NCBI GenBank assembly: GCA_034509755.1
Contig: CM067549.1
Span: forward strand, 47,021,052-47,085,051
Length of the DNA: 64,000 bases
Reading direction: 5' to 3'
Source of the DNA: Anisodus tanguticus
Taxonomy: Eukaryota; Streptophyta; Magnoliopsida; Solanales; Solanaceae
Within the stretch, counting starts at the first letter, position 1. Every line of letters starts with the position of its first letter. Positions 1-11,794 of this stretch are shown here, in pieces. The position numbers and the translations under genes were made by a program. The notes under the pieces are model-generated. The model did no database searches, was not told where the DNA came from, and saw only the letters and a program-made list of their open reading frames with translations.

Positions 1-390
1 TGCCGACGTCGTGACAAAACATTTCTGTGTTGATTTTTCAAAATCGTTAGAGCCCTAAATCCAATTTAGAGATCAAATCACAAATCCTTTATCATCATCC
101 ACCATTATCAGTAACGCACATATCGATCATCATCCGTTCTTACCCGTTCTTTGCCGTGCACCATGCAATGAGCTGGATATCCGCACTTTTGGCTTAGTTC
201 GAGTTAGAGCGGAATGACTTCCTCGAGTTAGCGTAGGAGATAATTTAGGGTGATATCAAAAGGTTAACATTTGATCAAGATATGTAGGATTTCAAGAAGC
301 CTTGTTTTAATCTAATTTTATGTTTAACCCATATTATTATGTTATTCAATTGTTATATAACCATTGAACCAGTCTGGGCTCTGATATCAC
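1..390 (-). mobile_element. 5' internal region of a minus-strand Copia-type LTR retrotransposon (partial)
   Basis: Read on the minus strand, this stretch follows directly after the LTR at 391-1963. A primer-binding site lies at 378-389: the minus strand reads TGATATCAGAGC, one mismatch from the plant initiator-tRNA-Met complement TGGTATCAGAGC that primes most Copia elements. The remaining sequence is AT-rich leader without a long open frame, so it is probably the 5' untranslated leader. Gag would begin left of the window. The lineage was not identified. Confidence 0.7.
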
Positions 391-1963
391 TGTGGGGTTT
401 TGTTGGGTTCAAAATATATAAGTAGGCACAGCGGAAGTTTAAAAATTTTCTACTTACCCCAACAATTTCTTCTGGTATGGTTATATGACAATCAAAACAT
501 GTAACATAAAATTAGAACACTTATAGGTTAATCCATCTGGAGTCTTTACTTAGGGATTACACGTGATTGTCCCTTCGACTGCAAGCACTATGCTATGGTG
601 TATTCCTCTGTCAAGAAAGACAGGAAATCTTGGCAGAGGTTCGAGAGAGTTTCGTCCTAGACTCTAAGTTTAGAATTGTTTATGAATTGGTGTGTTTAAC
701 TTATGGGGTTTAATGCTGTTTTTATAAGGAGGATTAGGGCAACATCAGATTAGGGTTGGGCTCTAAGCCTGACCCAAAAACCGAGGTGCAGTGGGTCAGT
801 CTTACTGGGCCCACTGTCGGGTCGGCGCCGCGGCGCGGGTCAACCTGGTAGGCGCTGCGACTCCTTACCCGTATATATTCAGCACGTTTTAATTTTAAAT
901 CCAAAATCCAATTTTGATTTAATTAAATAATTTCTATCAAATAGGAATTATCTCATGGTTATTATCATTTTAAATATCTCGATTCCAAATAGAATATTTA
1001 ATATTCTCTCAATACACCCTTAGACCGAAAAGACAATCGACATAGTGTGATCCTATAGGCATTCACATATCGACACTAATCCAATTAAGGTCCATACAGA
1101 ACTCCTAGACTGCGCCGTATGACGAACTCAATATGTGAAGTACGTTTACATGAATCCAGCAAACATAACCTTTATGTGAGATGATAAATTCCTTTCATTT
1201 GCGACACACTCGATCAAGCTTAGGATTTGCCATGTGTCTATCCAAATGGCTTGATCTCTTTATCTCATCTATATGAGTCAACAACTAGACCATATTCTAA
1301 ATATGTCTCTTGCATTGGCCAATGACGTGGTCGACCTAATATCACTGAGAAGTTGAGTGTTCTCTCGAATATCCAATCGAGGAATGAATCTTATTCTTGG
1401 CTCAACTACCACCTTAATTTACATCATAATGCACCCAACACAAGCCGTATCTTATCCTATAAGGAGTTTAAGCTTAGGACAGGGTCAAAGTACATTACTC
1501 TGTAAACAAGGTGCGTATTGACCTCAAGTCAAAGGACTTTCATCTCCCACACGCTGATAACACTTTAGACATGTATAATAAATAGTTTATCAACAGGATA
1601 TACCAATACTTTTCAAAAGTATCCATGTGTCCATCACTAATAACCATTACTAGTAGCAGGTGAGACATACTACATTCTTTAAGAATGTGACGCATACCAC
1701 ATGTCGACTTATAACATATCATCAATATCACATTCTAGATGATCATTAGTCGATGCCATTTTAGAGTTACGCTCTATCATCAATATCTCACTTTATTAAC
1801 GACAACGCAAGCTCAAGGGACGCACATTAATGAATAATTACAAATAATCAAATAATAATTCAATAATTGCAAATGTTATAACTATTAATCTTATTAATAA
1901 TACAAATGTGTTCAAGTACAGTTGTCCCTAATAATGATTGTCTTTAGGACATATATACTTTCA
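391..1963 (-). repeat. 5' LTR of the minus-strand Copia-type element
   Basis: A 1573-bp LTR with TG at 391 and CA at 1963 as read on plus. The initiator-Met primer site adjoins its left end, so on the minus strand it is the 5' LTR. A second copy of the same family is at 42070-43640. Open frames inside it are short and have no recognisable product. Confidence 0.75.
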
Positions 1964-2157
1964 GTCACTGTATGGTTCACTTTCTCAATCTTCAAAACCT
2001 TGTATTTGAAAACCTTCCAGGAGAGTCACTATTAGTTGAAAAAGAAGAGTCGACAAATCACATAAAGCAAACTAAGGTGTTTATAGACATTGCACTCTTT
2101 CTCATTATATTTCTGGATAGCAAAGTTAGCTAGCCTTGCCATTGAAATCATGATATG
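1964..2157. other. Unassigned sequence between LTR and hAT element
   Basis: About 190 bp of AT-rich DNA with no open frame I recognise. It continues, in the pre-insertion state, with the sequence after 21112. Confidence 0.4.
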
Positions 2158-3095
2158 GTGCTAATTAGAGATGGCAGTGGATCCTGGACCCGGTCCGGAT
2201 TCGGTGGATCCTGTTGACACCCAATTTTGTCCCATCTTTTATGATTTTATTTGCAATTTTAAATATTTTTTGACACCTTAAAACAATTTTAAAATATATA
2301 TATATATATATATATTTATTTATTGTCATATATATATATTATTTGCATATTTATTGTCATTTGCATTTTTATATCAAAATCATACTTTTTATCCTAATAT
2401 TATATGTTATTTTATTAAGTTTCACAAAACGACATCGCATTATTATTTTTTATTTTAGCACCAAGCATTTTGCAAATATTATATTTTTTATCATATTGTC
2501 ATCTTTACAATTTATAAATTTTGCAAAGCTTTCTTTTTATATAATAAAACCCCTTTTTATATTTTTAAACTCATAACCCATTTATTTCCTAACCCAACAC
2601 CATAATTTCTTATTTCCTAATTCCCTAACCAAACCAACCCCCCCAAGCCCAATACCCCTTATTCCCTTCCCCTTTATTTCCCCAAGCCCAATCAGCCGCC
2701 CACATTTTTCAAGCCCCAACCGAAGCCCAACCGGCCAATTCCCCCAAGCCCCAACCAAAGCCCAACCGGCCACTATCCAACCCAAACCCATTTCTTTTTT
2801 ATCCCCCAACCAAACATAATCCCAAAACAAAAAAAATCTCAAAAACCAAACACACCCTTCTCTTTCAAAAACCTAACCCGCCGCACACCCCATACCCGCG
2901 ACCCCACTTCGCCGGCCATCACCTCACCCGACACCACCACCAACCCCCCTCTGCCCCTGACACCACCAACCCATCATCACATACCCCTATCCCCGAAAAT
3001 CCGCAACCCATACCCCCAAAATCCGCTTCCAAAATTAGATTTTTTTAAAACTTTTTTATTCGAGTTTCAAACTCGTCTTGAGGGGGTAAGCCATC

Positions 3096-3103
3096 TATAA
3101 ATA
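3096..3103 (+). promoter_or_regulatory. TATA box of Ogre 5' LTR
   Basis: TATAAATA sits after the small palindrome GAGTTTCAAACTC and before a transcribed-looking leader. The same arrangement is conserved in the 3' LTR at 17929-17936. It probably drives Ogre genomic RNA; the start site itself is not mapped. Confidence 0.55.
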
Positions 3104-3255
3104 CCCCATGTTGTTCTTCATTTTTTAAAAATGATTTTTTCGGAGGTTCGATTTCATACAAAATATTTTGTTGTGTTCTTGATTTTAAGCATTTGCCCTC
3201 TTAGTTATTCAAGAATTAAGTCCGAAAATAAAAATCCAAAATCGGAAGAAAAGGT

Positions 3256-3770
3256 TTGTTCTCCACTGTTTTTCGAGTCTCCGATTTGGATATGTTCAGG
3301 TCGGATTGACCCGGACAGGGGTAAGGATTAGATTTGTCTTTGTATATCATGTTGGTTACCTGAAGAATCTAGAAAAAATTCGATTTGTTGTTCTTCACTG
3401 ATTTCGGGTCGGGTCGACCCGGTTTGGACATATTCCAGTTTTTTACATTTTTACATCCCTTGTTGATTATCTGAATTTTGCTGAAATATTCGATTCGGAT
3501 TGTTCTTCACTGATTTCGGGTCGGGTCGACCCGATTTGGACATATTCCAGATTTTTGCATTTTTACATCCCTTGTTGGTTATCTGAATTTTGCTGAAATA
3601 TTCGATTCGAGTTGTTCTTCACTGATTTTGGGGTCGGGTCGACCCGATTTGGATATATTTTCAGAATTTTACATTTTTTTATCTTATTTGCTGGTTATCT
3701 GAGATTGCTGAAAATCTGATTCGGGTCGGGTCACTGACCCGGGTCGGGTATATTTCCAGATTATGGCATT
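3256..3770. repeat. Tandem units of about 113 bp in the Ogre 5' LTR
   Basis: Units begin with TTGTTCTTCACTGATTTCGG at about 3387, 3500 and 3613, with degenerate units on either side. Each contains the self-complementary run GGGTCGGGTCGACCCG and then a TGAATTTTGCTGAAATATTC segment. The same array is at about 18088-18580 in the 3' LTR. Confidence 0.8.
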
Positions 3771-5530
3771 TTTCATATCTTGTTGCTGGTTATCTGAAAA
3801 ATCTGAATTTTGATTCCGATTTCGGTCACTATTCCGGGTCTATTTTCAGAACTGGTTCACTGTTTCATTCGGGTCACTGTTCATGATCCGGGTCGGACAT
3901 TTAATTACTTACTATTATATGCGGCTATGTTGTTTATTTTACTGCTTTGAATAAATATCGCATTTAGGCCGATGAAATTGAATTCGAGGCTGCGCTTTTC
4001 TTTTCCGTTTTCTGTTTTTTTTAATTTACTGTTTTAAACATCCGTGCCACGGATATATTAATTTTCTACTATTTTTTACTGTTTTGAACAAACATCGCGT
4101 CTGTTCGGGCGCTGCTTTCTGTTTCAGTTCACTGCTCGATTTTAGATTACTGTTTTACTATTTTTTACTGTTTAAACTAAACACTGCATTTTTTCAGAAA
4201 TTGCGTCTCTATTTTTTGCTTACTGTTCGTTGCCTTGGTTTAAAATTTTTGCTGATTTGAACACGATACTACACTGGCCGATGAAAAATATCCGTCGATT
4301 TTGAGGCCTCCACAGTCGTAAAGACGGAAATATAACTTCTGGGCAAGGATGAGACTTAAACCCTTTTATTTCATCCGAGATCAATATGTTTAGTAGGCGG
4401 GGCGATGAAAATAACCACCAAGTTATATGTTCGCAGCCACGACGTGATTATAATGATCTTTTCTTCTTCATCCGAGAGACCAACACGTTTAGTAGGCGAG
4501 GCAATCAAAGTAACCACCGAGTCATACGTTTGCAGCCACGACGTGATTGGAATGGTCTTTTCAAAATTTAAGTTTGAGCCCTCCGTGACCAAAACGCTCA
4601 CTATTTCGGATACGGATCCGAAGTTATCTGTTTTAACTGTTTCTAACCGTTTTGTTCTTGACAACTTGCACGGAATAAAGTAAATAAAGGCAAATATTCC
4701 TCGGAGTTTATTTATTTTATTTACTTTCTTTAATTCAGTTTTTATCCCGCTCTGTATTGTAATATTATTTATCGCACTTATGTAACTATCGAAATGCTTA
4801 GAATAGGCAAACTTAGAATTAATTCATAGGGTAGTTTAAGACTTGAAACCCGTCGCTAGCTTATTTATTTGTAGGCTCGGTTAAATTCAAACTTAGAAAT
4901 CCTTCGCTAGTTTATTTATTTTTAGGCTCGTCATGCATATTTAAAATTCTAAAACAACTTTGATCATCTTTTATTCGCTTTATCAATCATACAAATAAGT
5001 TTATCTTTTTTTTATTATTATTTATTTATTTTATTTTGCAACTCAATGATTTCCGAAAGGATTTACTTCTTTGGCATTATAAATAATTTATTTTTACTAT
5101 CAATTGTCAAATACATACTTTTTCCAACTTTACATGTATTTCTCTTTAAATACCATACAAATGCATACTTGTACAAAATGCATTCTTTACTAAATATTTG
5201 CAATATTAGTTTAACTTTCTATTTTTTTTAATGCATTTTTCTTAGTACAATAATTAACCTGAGTTTGACCGGATAACCGCAAGTTAGCGGATCTTAAAGA
5301 ATGCCTAACCCCTTCCCTTTAGGATAATAAAGAACCCTTACCTAGAATCTCACTAGTTTCGCAGACCTTAAAATTGGAGTTACATTGCAGCATTTAGTTC
5401 AATATTTAGGTGTCCTAATTCACCGTAAAAATAATTAGGTGGCGACTCCTTAAAATTACCCAGGGATCACCGACATGTTGTGCTCCGCTCTAACCTCTCG
5501 CGGGTCGGGTTAAAAACGGGCGCAACAGCA

Positions 5531-5549
5531 TGGCGACTCCACTGGGGAC
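5531..5549 (+). other. Ogre primer-binding site
   Basis: TGGCGACTCCACTGGGGAC lies three bases after the 5' LTR. It begins with the TGG that pairs with a tRNA CCA end. Ogre elements are known to prime from tRNA-Arg; that assignment is from family knowledge and was not tested by alignment here. Confidence 0.7.
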
Positions 5550-6150
5550 ATTCAAGTTCTTAACCATAGCAAATTCAGGTTAATTATTATTGTGCTTTAT
5601 ATTGCTCCTTATTTGATCTATTATTTTTTAATTGTTTCCTTTTTGAAATTTTGTATGCATAACTGCTTTAATTGCTATATTCTCTTACTGCTTTTCTTAA
5701 ATTGGCATTCCGCTCATATTTCTTCCACTATGGAAAATTGACACTATCACACATTACATGCGAGGTGTGTTTTGCGCACCCACAAACTTCTTTCAAATTC
5801 CCAAATTTTTAGGAGAGTAGGTATATGCGCGGAGCGTCCGGACTATCCGGTTGGCCGCGTAGCCTTCTCACTCGAGCAGTCCGCTCTGGAACCTTGAGTC
5901 TAGTCAGTCAAATCTTAGAAAATTAGGATAGAGCTATACCACCCTTTATCTTAAGTCATGCATGCATACACCCTAGGTGGGTCGATCCTTGGCATCGACT
6001 CCACAATTAAGAAACCCACCAAAATCGTCAACGGGTCCCACGACCCAACGACCATATCATCATATTACGTGTAGCATGATAATGATAGACTGATCCAAGC
6101 CTAAACATTGAAATATCAAAATTGGGAAATTTATATTTTTCTTTTCTAGG

Positions 6151-7356
6151 ATGAATCAAGTTCCGCAAATCTCTGAAGTTAGAATGGTGAATGGCACTCC
6201 GAATAAATTGAAGATATGGTGGGAAAATTTTGATCTTGGCGCAATTAGGAGGAAGTTGGGGTGCCTCATTTCACTATTTAACATCTCTCCCGATCAACAT
6301 TTGGTCAGAGCATTAATTCATTTTTGGGATCCAGACCGGGTTTTCTTCAAATTCAAGGATTTTGAGCTCACTCCCACTTTGGAAGAAATCAACTATTTCA
6401 CCAACCTGACTTATCAAGACAGAGGTCAAATCATCCCTCATGGTCAGTCTGGAAAGAAATTCCTGCGCTATTTGGGGTTAAAAAATACCAAAAAACTCCG
6501 ATGCTTTGAAAATAACTGGGTTTCCCTAGAATACCTTTATGAGAGATATGGGCGTCTAGATGGTTACAAGTCATTTAGAAAGGAATTCTCTTGCACTCCC
6601 AACCATTGGCGAGCCAGGCGCCCTATTGCATTTGCTGTCGCTTTACTAGGTATTCTAGTGTTCCCACTTGAGCACGGGAAAATAAGTACTTGCATATGTT
6701 CGGTGGCTCGAGCAATTTTTGAGGGAGTTGACGGTTCACAGCTCACTTTGGTCCCTATGATACTAGCAGAAATACTTCGGGCTCTCGGAAAGTGTAAAAG
6801 AGGCAAAACAAATTTCTTCAAAGGTTGCAACCTTATCCTACAGATGTGGGCCATAGAACATTTCTATCAGCGTTCAAACATGACGGACGTTTGATTCAGC
6901 GAGTCAAACAAAACCGCCAGTTTTTATGACAGAACAAAACAGTTTTTGTCACCAGTCGGCGCCAAAGATTGGTACGAATTTCTAGCATCCCGTATGAGTA
7001 ATCAGATTCAATGGAAATACCCATTGCTCCCGAGCACCAAAAAATCCTATATGAGATGTAGAAGACTTTACTATATCGAGCTCATCGGGTTAAAAGGACT
7101 CCAGCCATATGCTCCACTACGCACACTCCGACAGTTCGGTCAACAGCAGGTAATCCCTCTCCAAGCAAATATGAGGGTTTCAGAAATTCAATTTGGACCG
7201 GACTTCATTGTCCCCAGAGCCAGGCAGATTCTCCATGAATGGAACAGTATTGATAAAATATGCATTGGAGATGGACAAGCAGGGAGTACTCCTGAATATT
7301 GCGCGTGGCTTCAAGAAGATCACGACAACTCAGACCTTAGCCCCAAAGGAGAATAA
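6151..7356 (+). pseudogene. Ogre ORF1 (plant-mobile-domain-like protein), one in-frame stop
   Basis: The first frame of the element encodes about 400 residues, interrupted by one TGA at 6892-6894. The same frame resumes and stays open to 7356. The N-terminal half contains the pattern HFWDPDRVFFKF followed by ELTPTLEEINYF, typical of the ORF1 proteins found before gag in Ogre elements and related to the plant mobile domain / DUF7745 group. The role of ORF1 in retrotransposition is not established. About 500 bp without an open frame separates it from gag. Confidence 0.7.
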
Positions 7357-7863
7357 GGTTTCGAGGATGTGGGCACAACGATCTGGATAAGGACTTGTCG
7401 GCTAAAAAGCACGGTTATTACTCCTGAGATGTGGTCTCAAATGCAGGACATAATGCAATATTTAGAAGACACAGGAGCTGGACCTAGCAGTGTTAAGGCC
7501 CCATCTTCATCTATGTAATCACAAATGAGATTTTGGCTTAGTTATCATCCCTGTTATTGTATGCGTTATTTTAACTTTGTTCCCAACAAAACATTCCAAT
7601 CTAACTGGCTTGGGTCAATCTATCATAATTTTTGCATATTTTGCGTCTAGGCTCACCTCTGGCATAAGAGAGGCCCCTAGCATGTTAGGGCGTTGCGTTT
7701 TGCTTTAAATTTCGTATATTTTGCAAACTGCTTGATATTTGTTGTTTGTATCTTGGCGCACATTACTGACATGTCCTATACTAACACAATTTTGCTGCAA
7801 TTTTTAAAGGGATTCTTTTAATCCTTTCCCCCAAAGAAAGGGTCGGTTCGTATTGACTAAGAC

Positions 7864-9684
7864 ATGGCAGAACACCCGCACTTTACAAGGTCAAAGGCAC
7901 GGTCACCCGATGAAATAATTGATTCAGGGGCATCTGAGCAGGCTGGTTTGGGGCTTGTCAACGTTCCTATAGAAGAGCCGGAAGCGTCAGAAAAAAGAGA
8001 TGCCATGGCTCAAGACGAATACCTCGCCCAGTTGCTACAACAAGTTAGAACTATGCAGGCTGAAATTGATAGGCTTCGAAACTTGACTAACCTATCCATT
8101 AGCCTAAAGACACCATTCCCGGAACAAAGAACAAGCACAACTGCTCCGCCCACTTCCCCACCTACTAATCTGTCCTTACCCCGGCACCTTCCCCAAAATT
8201 TCCCAAATAACCCGCAACATACTGATCCTCGAAATAACCCGCATCAAATTGATCCATCTCCCCTCACAGCTCCATATATAGCTCAACCTCCACCCATCCA
8301 AGCTGCTCCACCTATCCCAAACTACCGGGCTACCCAGCATATACCAGTGGGACATATCACTAATCACAACATACAATGTGTGCCACCAGTATATGTAGCG
8401 GAGGCTCAACCTTTTGTTATCCCAACACCAAACACACCTCCCAAAGAAACTGATCAGTACGAAGAAATGGAGAAGCAGGCCAGAGCAAAAATTGACGAAA
8501 ATTTGGCAAAAGAGATTCTCAGCTTAAAGGCAGCATTCCGGAGTATCCAGACGAGCAAGGGACATGAAGGGCTGGAGTATGAAGATCTATGTATGCACTC
8601 TGATGTGGAACTGCCAGCCGGATACAAGGTGCCAAAATTCGACATGTTTGATGGAAAGGGAAATCCCCGTGCCCACTTAAGTTCATACTGCGACAAGCTG
8701 GTAGGAGTGGGGAAGGATCAGGCGATCAAAATGAAATTATTCATCAGGAGTCTGACAGGAGAAGCACTCAATTGGTATACAAGCCAGGACCCGCAAAAGT
8801 GGTACAGTTGGAGCGCAATGGCGCAAGATTTCGTTGATAGGTTCAGATTCAACACCGATGCCATCCCGGACAGATTTTATTTGATGAAACTAGAGCGGAA
8901 GGCGATTGAAACATTCAGAGAGTATGCTATGAGATGGAGGGAAGAAGCAGCGAAGGTTCAACCTCCAATGGCCGAGAGTGAAATGACCACTTTATTCGTA
9001 CAATCCCTAAAAGACGCAACATATTATGAAAGGTTGATAAGCATCATAGGGAGGAGTTTTTCAAAGGTCGTGAGAATGGGGGACTTCGTGGAAGAAGGAA
9101 TTAAAACGGGCAGAATCACCAACTTGGCCGCACTACAGGCGACAAGTAAAGCAATCCAGTCAAATTCATTCGGGGGAGTCGCACAGAAGAAAAAAAATGT
9201 AATATCCTCCGTCATGACCACCCATGAGCCTAGGCCAGACCAGTTTTCAGCTTACCAAAACCCATCACCCCAATCTTTCTATTACAACCAAAGCAACCAA
9301 AGCCATCCGCATCATTATCAAAACTCACCTACTCCATACCCCGCTTACCATACCCATCCAATCTACAACGCACCCCGAGAACCCGCTTATCCCCCGCAAT
9401 ATCGACCTACATACTCAATCCAACCACAAAACCAACTGCCAAATGCACACAGATCCAACACAAGCCACGAAAGAAAAACCCAACTTATACACCATTGGCC
9501 GAACCTTTACCCCAGCTGTTTGAAAGGTTGGAAACCGCTGGGATACTCCAACAAATACCCGGAAAAATCCCCAACCCTATCCCAAAATGGTATGACGAGA
9601 CCAAGCGATGCGCATACCACTCTAGAACTCCTGGGCATAACACTGAAAACTGCTATGCTCTCAAGGATAAGATCGAGGCTCTAA
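7864..9684 (+). pseudogene. Ogre gag, frameshifted near its C-terminus
   Basis: This frame encodes the structural polyprotein. An N-terminal region of about 60 residues is followed by a coiled-coil-like stretch (LLQQVRTMQAEIDRLRNLT), a proline-rich linker, and the conserved retrotransposon gag domain (residues about 260-390, with FDGKGNPRAHLSSYCDKL and LNWYTSQDP). A second proline/tyrosine/glutamine-rich region follows. A one-base shift in an A/C run near 9474-9481 moves the true C-terminus into another frame. There a zinc-knuckle-like pattern C-x2-H-x5-H-x4-C is seen (CAYHSRTPGHNTENC). The start ATG at 7864 is the first in the frame. Confidence 0.85.
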
Positions 9685-11150
9685 TAAAAGACGGAATCAT
9701 CCAACTAAAGAAAGCCTCCCCCAATGTGCGCAATATCCCTCTACCAAATCATGACCGTACTGGTGTGAACTTGATCACCATCGATGAAGAATGCGATTTG
9801 GAGGGGACCATCATGCCAGTCCAAAAAGAAAAGAAAATTGAACCTTCCGCTCTCATTACCCCTATGATCGCAGCCCAGATAAAGGCGCCATTTGAAGTAG
9901 AAGTGGCTTCTGCAAAGCCAAGATTCTCGGTCTTAGTACCTAAATGGCACCATTCGACCGGAGAAGGTAAAGGAAAGGAAAAACAGATCATAGAAGTCAT
10001 CGTTGCTGGCATGACGAGATCTGGGCGATGTTACGCACCTGCAGAAATAGCCCGAGAAGCGCCTCGAAAGAAACTTGTAACAGAGGCTGAGGTGGAAGAA
10101 TTCTGGAGGAAAATGCTAACTAAAGAGTATTCCGTCATAGAGCAATTAAAAAGGACACCGGCGCAAATTTCTTTGCTTTCGTTGTTGACGCATTCCGCAA
10201 CCCACCGGAGTGCTCTGCTAGAGGTATTGAATGAAGCTTATGTTCCGGTAGATACCACTGACGAGAACCTGTCAGCCTTGACCGGGCAAATTCTAGAAGC
10301 TCACAAGATCTCCTTCCACGACAACGAGTTGCCAGTTGAAGGTTTGGGGCACAACAGGGCGCTGAACATAACTGTCAAGAGCATGCATAAGTTCATTTCC
10401 AGAGTTTTGATCGACGGAGGTTCGGCTGTCAATATTTGTCCTGTGTCGACTCTTCAAGCCTTGGGGGTCAGCATCGGCAAGCTCCGCGAGAGCCATATTA
10501 GGGTTAAAGGCTTCGACGGAGCCCAAAGAGGCGTCATAGGAGAAATTGATCTAACATTAGTAATGGGACCCGCGGAGTTCAGGGTGGAGTTTCAGGTACT
10601 GGATATATCCGCCTGCTACAACTTGCTGATTGGAAAACCTTGGATCCACATGGCCGGTGCAGTTGCTTCCACTTTGCACCAGAGTTTGAAATTCATCTGG
10701 AACCATCACGAGGTCGTGATTCATGGAGATGGGAGCCACCCCATAAGTGTTGGGGACTCAATTCCCGTCGTGGAAAGTACGAAAGGACTGGGCGGATCTA
10801 TTTTCCATCTGAACAAAATTAGGGGTGTAGCCGAGGCTAAACAATTACAAATATCCCGTGCTCTTACAATGGTTGCCCGAGAAATGCTAAAAAATGGCTT
10901 CGAACCCGACCGAGGTCTCGGTTCAAACTTAAGGGGAATCACAGAACCTGTTCAGTTGCTTGGAAAGAAAGACACTTTCGGCCTTGGGTATAAGCCTAAC
11001 CCTGAAGAAGCATTTTCGGCTGGTCCAAAAAGGAAAGAAGACACTCCCTTGCCTAGGCATGTTCCACGTCTGGATCAGTCATTCTTCAATTCCCGTCGTG
11101 GAAAGTACGAAAGGACTGGGCGGATCTATTTTCCATCTGAACAAAATTAG
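9495..11150 (+). pseudogene. Ogre gag C-terminus, aspartic protease and G-patch region
   Basis: The frame continues gag (zinc-knuckle-like region at about 9600-9660) into the protease. The active-site strand reads VLIDGGSAVNICP (about 10407), with the catalytic Asp in a DGGS context rather than DTGS. The flap and second-strand segment (NLLIGKPWIH) follows. A G-patch-like motif (MLKNGFEPDRGLGSNL) lies downstream. The frame ends because a 328-bp tandem duplication shifts the register. There is no start codon: expression would be by readthrough from gag. Confidence 0.85.
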
Positions 11151-11416
11151 GGGTGTAGCCGAGGCTAAACAATTACAAATACCCTGTGCTCTTACAATGG
11201 TTGCCCGAGAAATGCTAAAAAATGGCTTTGAACCCGGACGAGGTCTCGGTTCAAACTTAAGGGGAATCACAGAACCTGTTCAGTTGCCTGGAAAGAAAGA
11301 CACTTTCGGCCTTGGGTATAAGCCTAACCCTGAAGAAGCATTTTCGGCTGGTCCAAAAAGGAAAGAAGACACTCCCTTGCCTAGGCCTGTTCCACCTCTG
11401 GATCAGTCATTCGTCA
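10761..11416 (+). repeat. 328-bp tandem duplication inside the Ogre protease/G-patch region
   Basis: ATTCCCGTCGTGGAAAG begins copies at 10761 and 11089, giving a period of 328 bp, and the second copy runs to about 11416. The copies differ at only a few positions. Because 328 is not divisible by three, the second copy, including a second G-patch, lies in the next frame (open 10960-11625). Confidence 0.9.
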
Positions 11417-11621
11417 AAGCATGTGATGCTCAGGAGTCAAAGGAAGATGATGCAGACAACCTCGCGGAAGGACTCAAAAGTCTTTTCATTGCAGGAGAAG
11501 AAATGGAATGCAATGTAATTCTGGATGATTTTGCTGAAGACCCAACCATTTGGGATGCAGAACATGGAGATGTTTTGAAAAATTGGACCTGTGCCCCGGC
11601 CCTGTCTCTCCGGGAAGCTTG
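10960..11621 (+). pseudogene. Second G-patch copy and protease-RT linker, to splice donor
   Basis: The first part of this frame is an out-of-register reading of duplication copy 1. From about 11090 it encodes the second copy of the G-patch segment, then an acidic linker ending in ALSLREAW. The stop at 11623 lies inside the predicted intron. The codon is split after two bases at 11621, matching the acceptor frame downstream. Confidence 0.75.
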
Positions 11622-11794
11622 GTAGAAATTACCTTAGTATTTTTTGAAACAATGCGATTCTTATTGAGGCTTGAATCGCATCTATGCATTATAATGTGTT
11701 TTGCCTCCATCTTTTGAAAGCTTAAATGACAAATCCACATTGCTTTTGCTATTTCAAAATTTATTTTGTTTACTAATTTTCTTTTCTCTTTCAG
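11622..11794 (+). other. Predicted intron between Ogre protease and reverse transcriptase
   Basis: The donor is G|GTAGAAAT at 11622. The acceptor is CTCTTTCAG ending at 11794, preceded by a T-rich tract. Removing these 173 bases joins the frame ending LREA(W) in phase to the frame beginning with the codons for MQTNKSVDNENV. Both flanking frames have stops inside the intron. A regulated intron at exactly this place is a known hallmark of Ogre elements. Exact splice sites are my inference. Confidence 0.75.

Larger units (their letters stand above)
2212..5527 (+). repeat. 5' LTR of Ogre element
   Basis: A 3316-bp LTR. In order it has an AT-rich start with a short TA microsatellite, a C-rich pyrimidine tract (about 2580-3010), a TATA box and a block of about 113-bp tandem units (3256-3770), then AT-rich sequence. 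It ends in GCGCAACA before the primer site. Short open frames inside are probably incidental. Confidence 0.9.

Noticed and set aside
4371..4683. Open frames on both strands in the Ogre LTR, repeated at 19162-19495
   Set aside because: They are in both LTRs because LTRs are copies; no domain and no coding constraint is visible.
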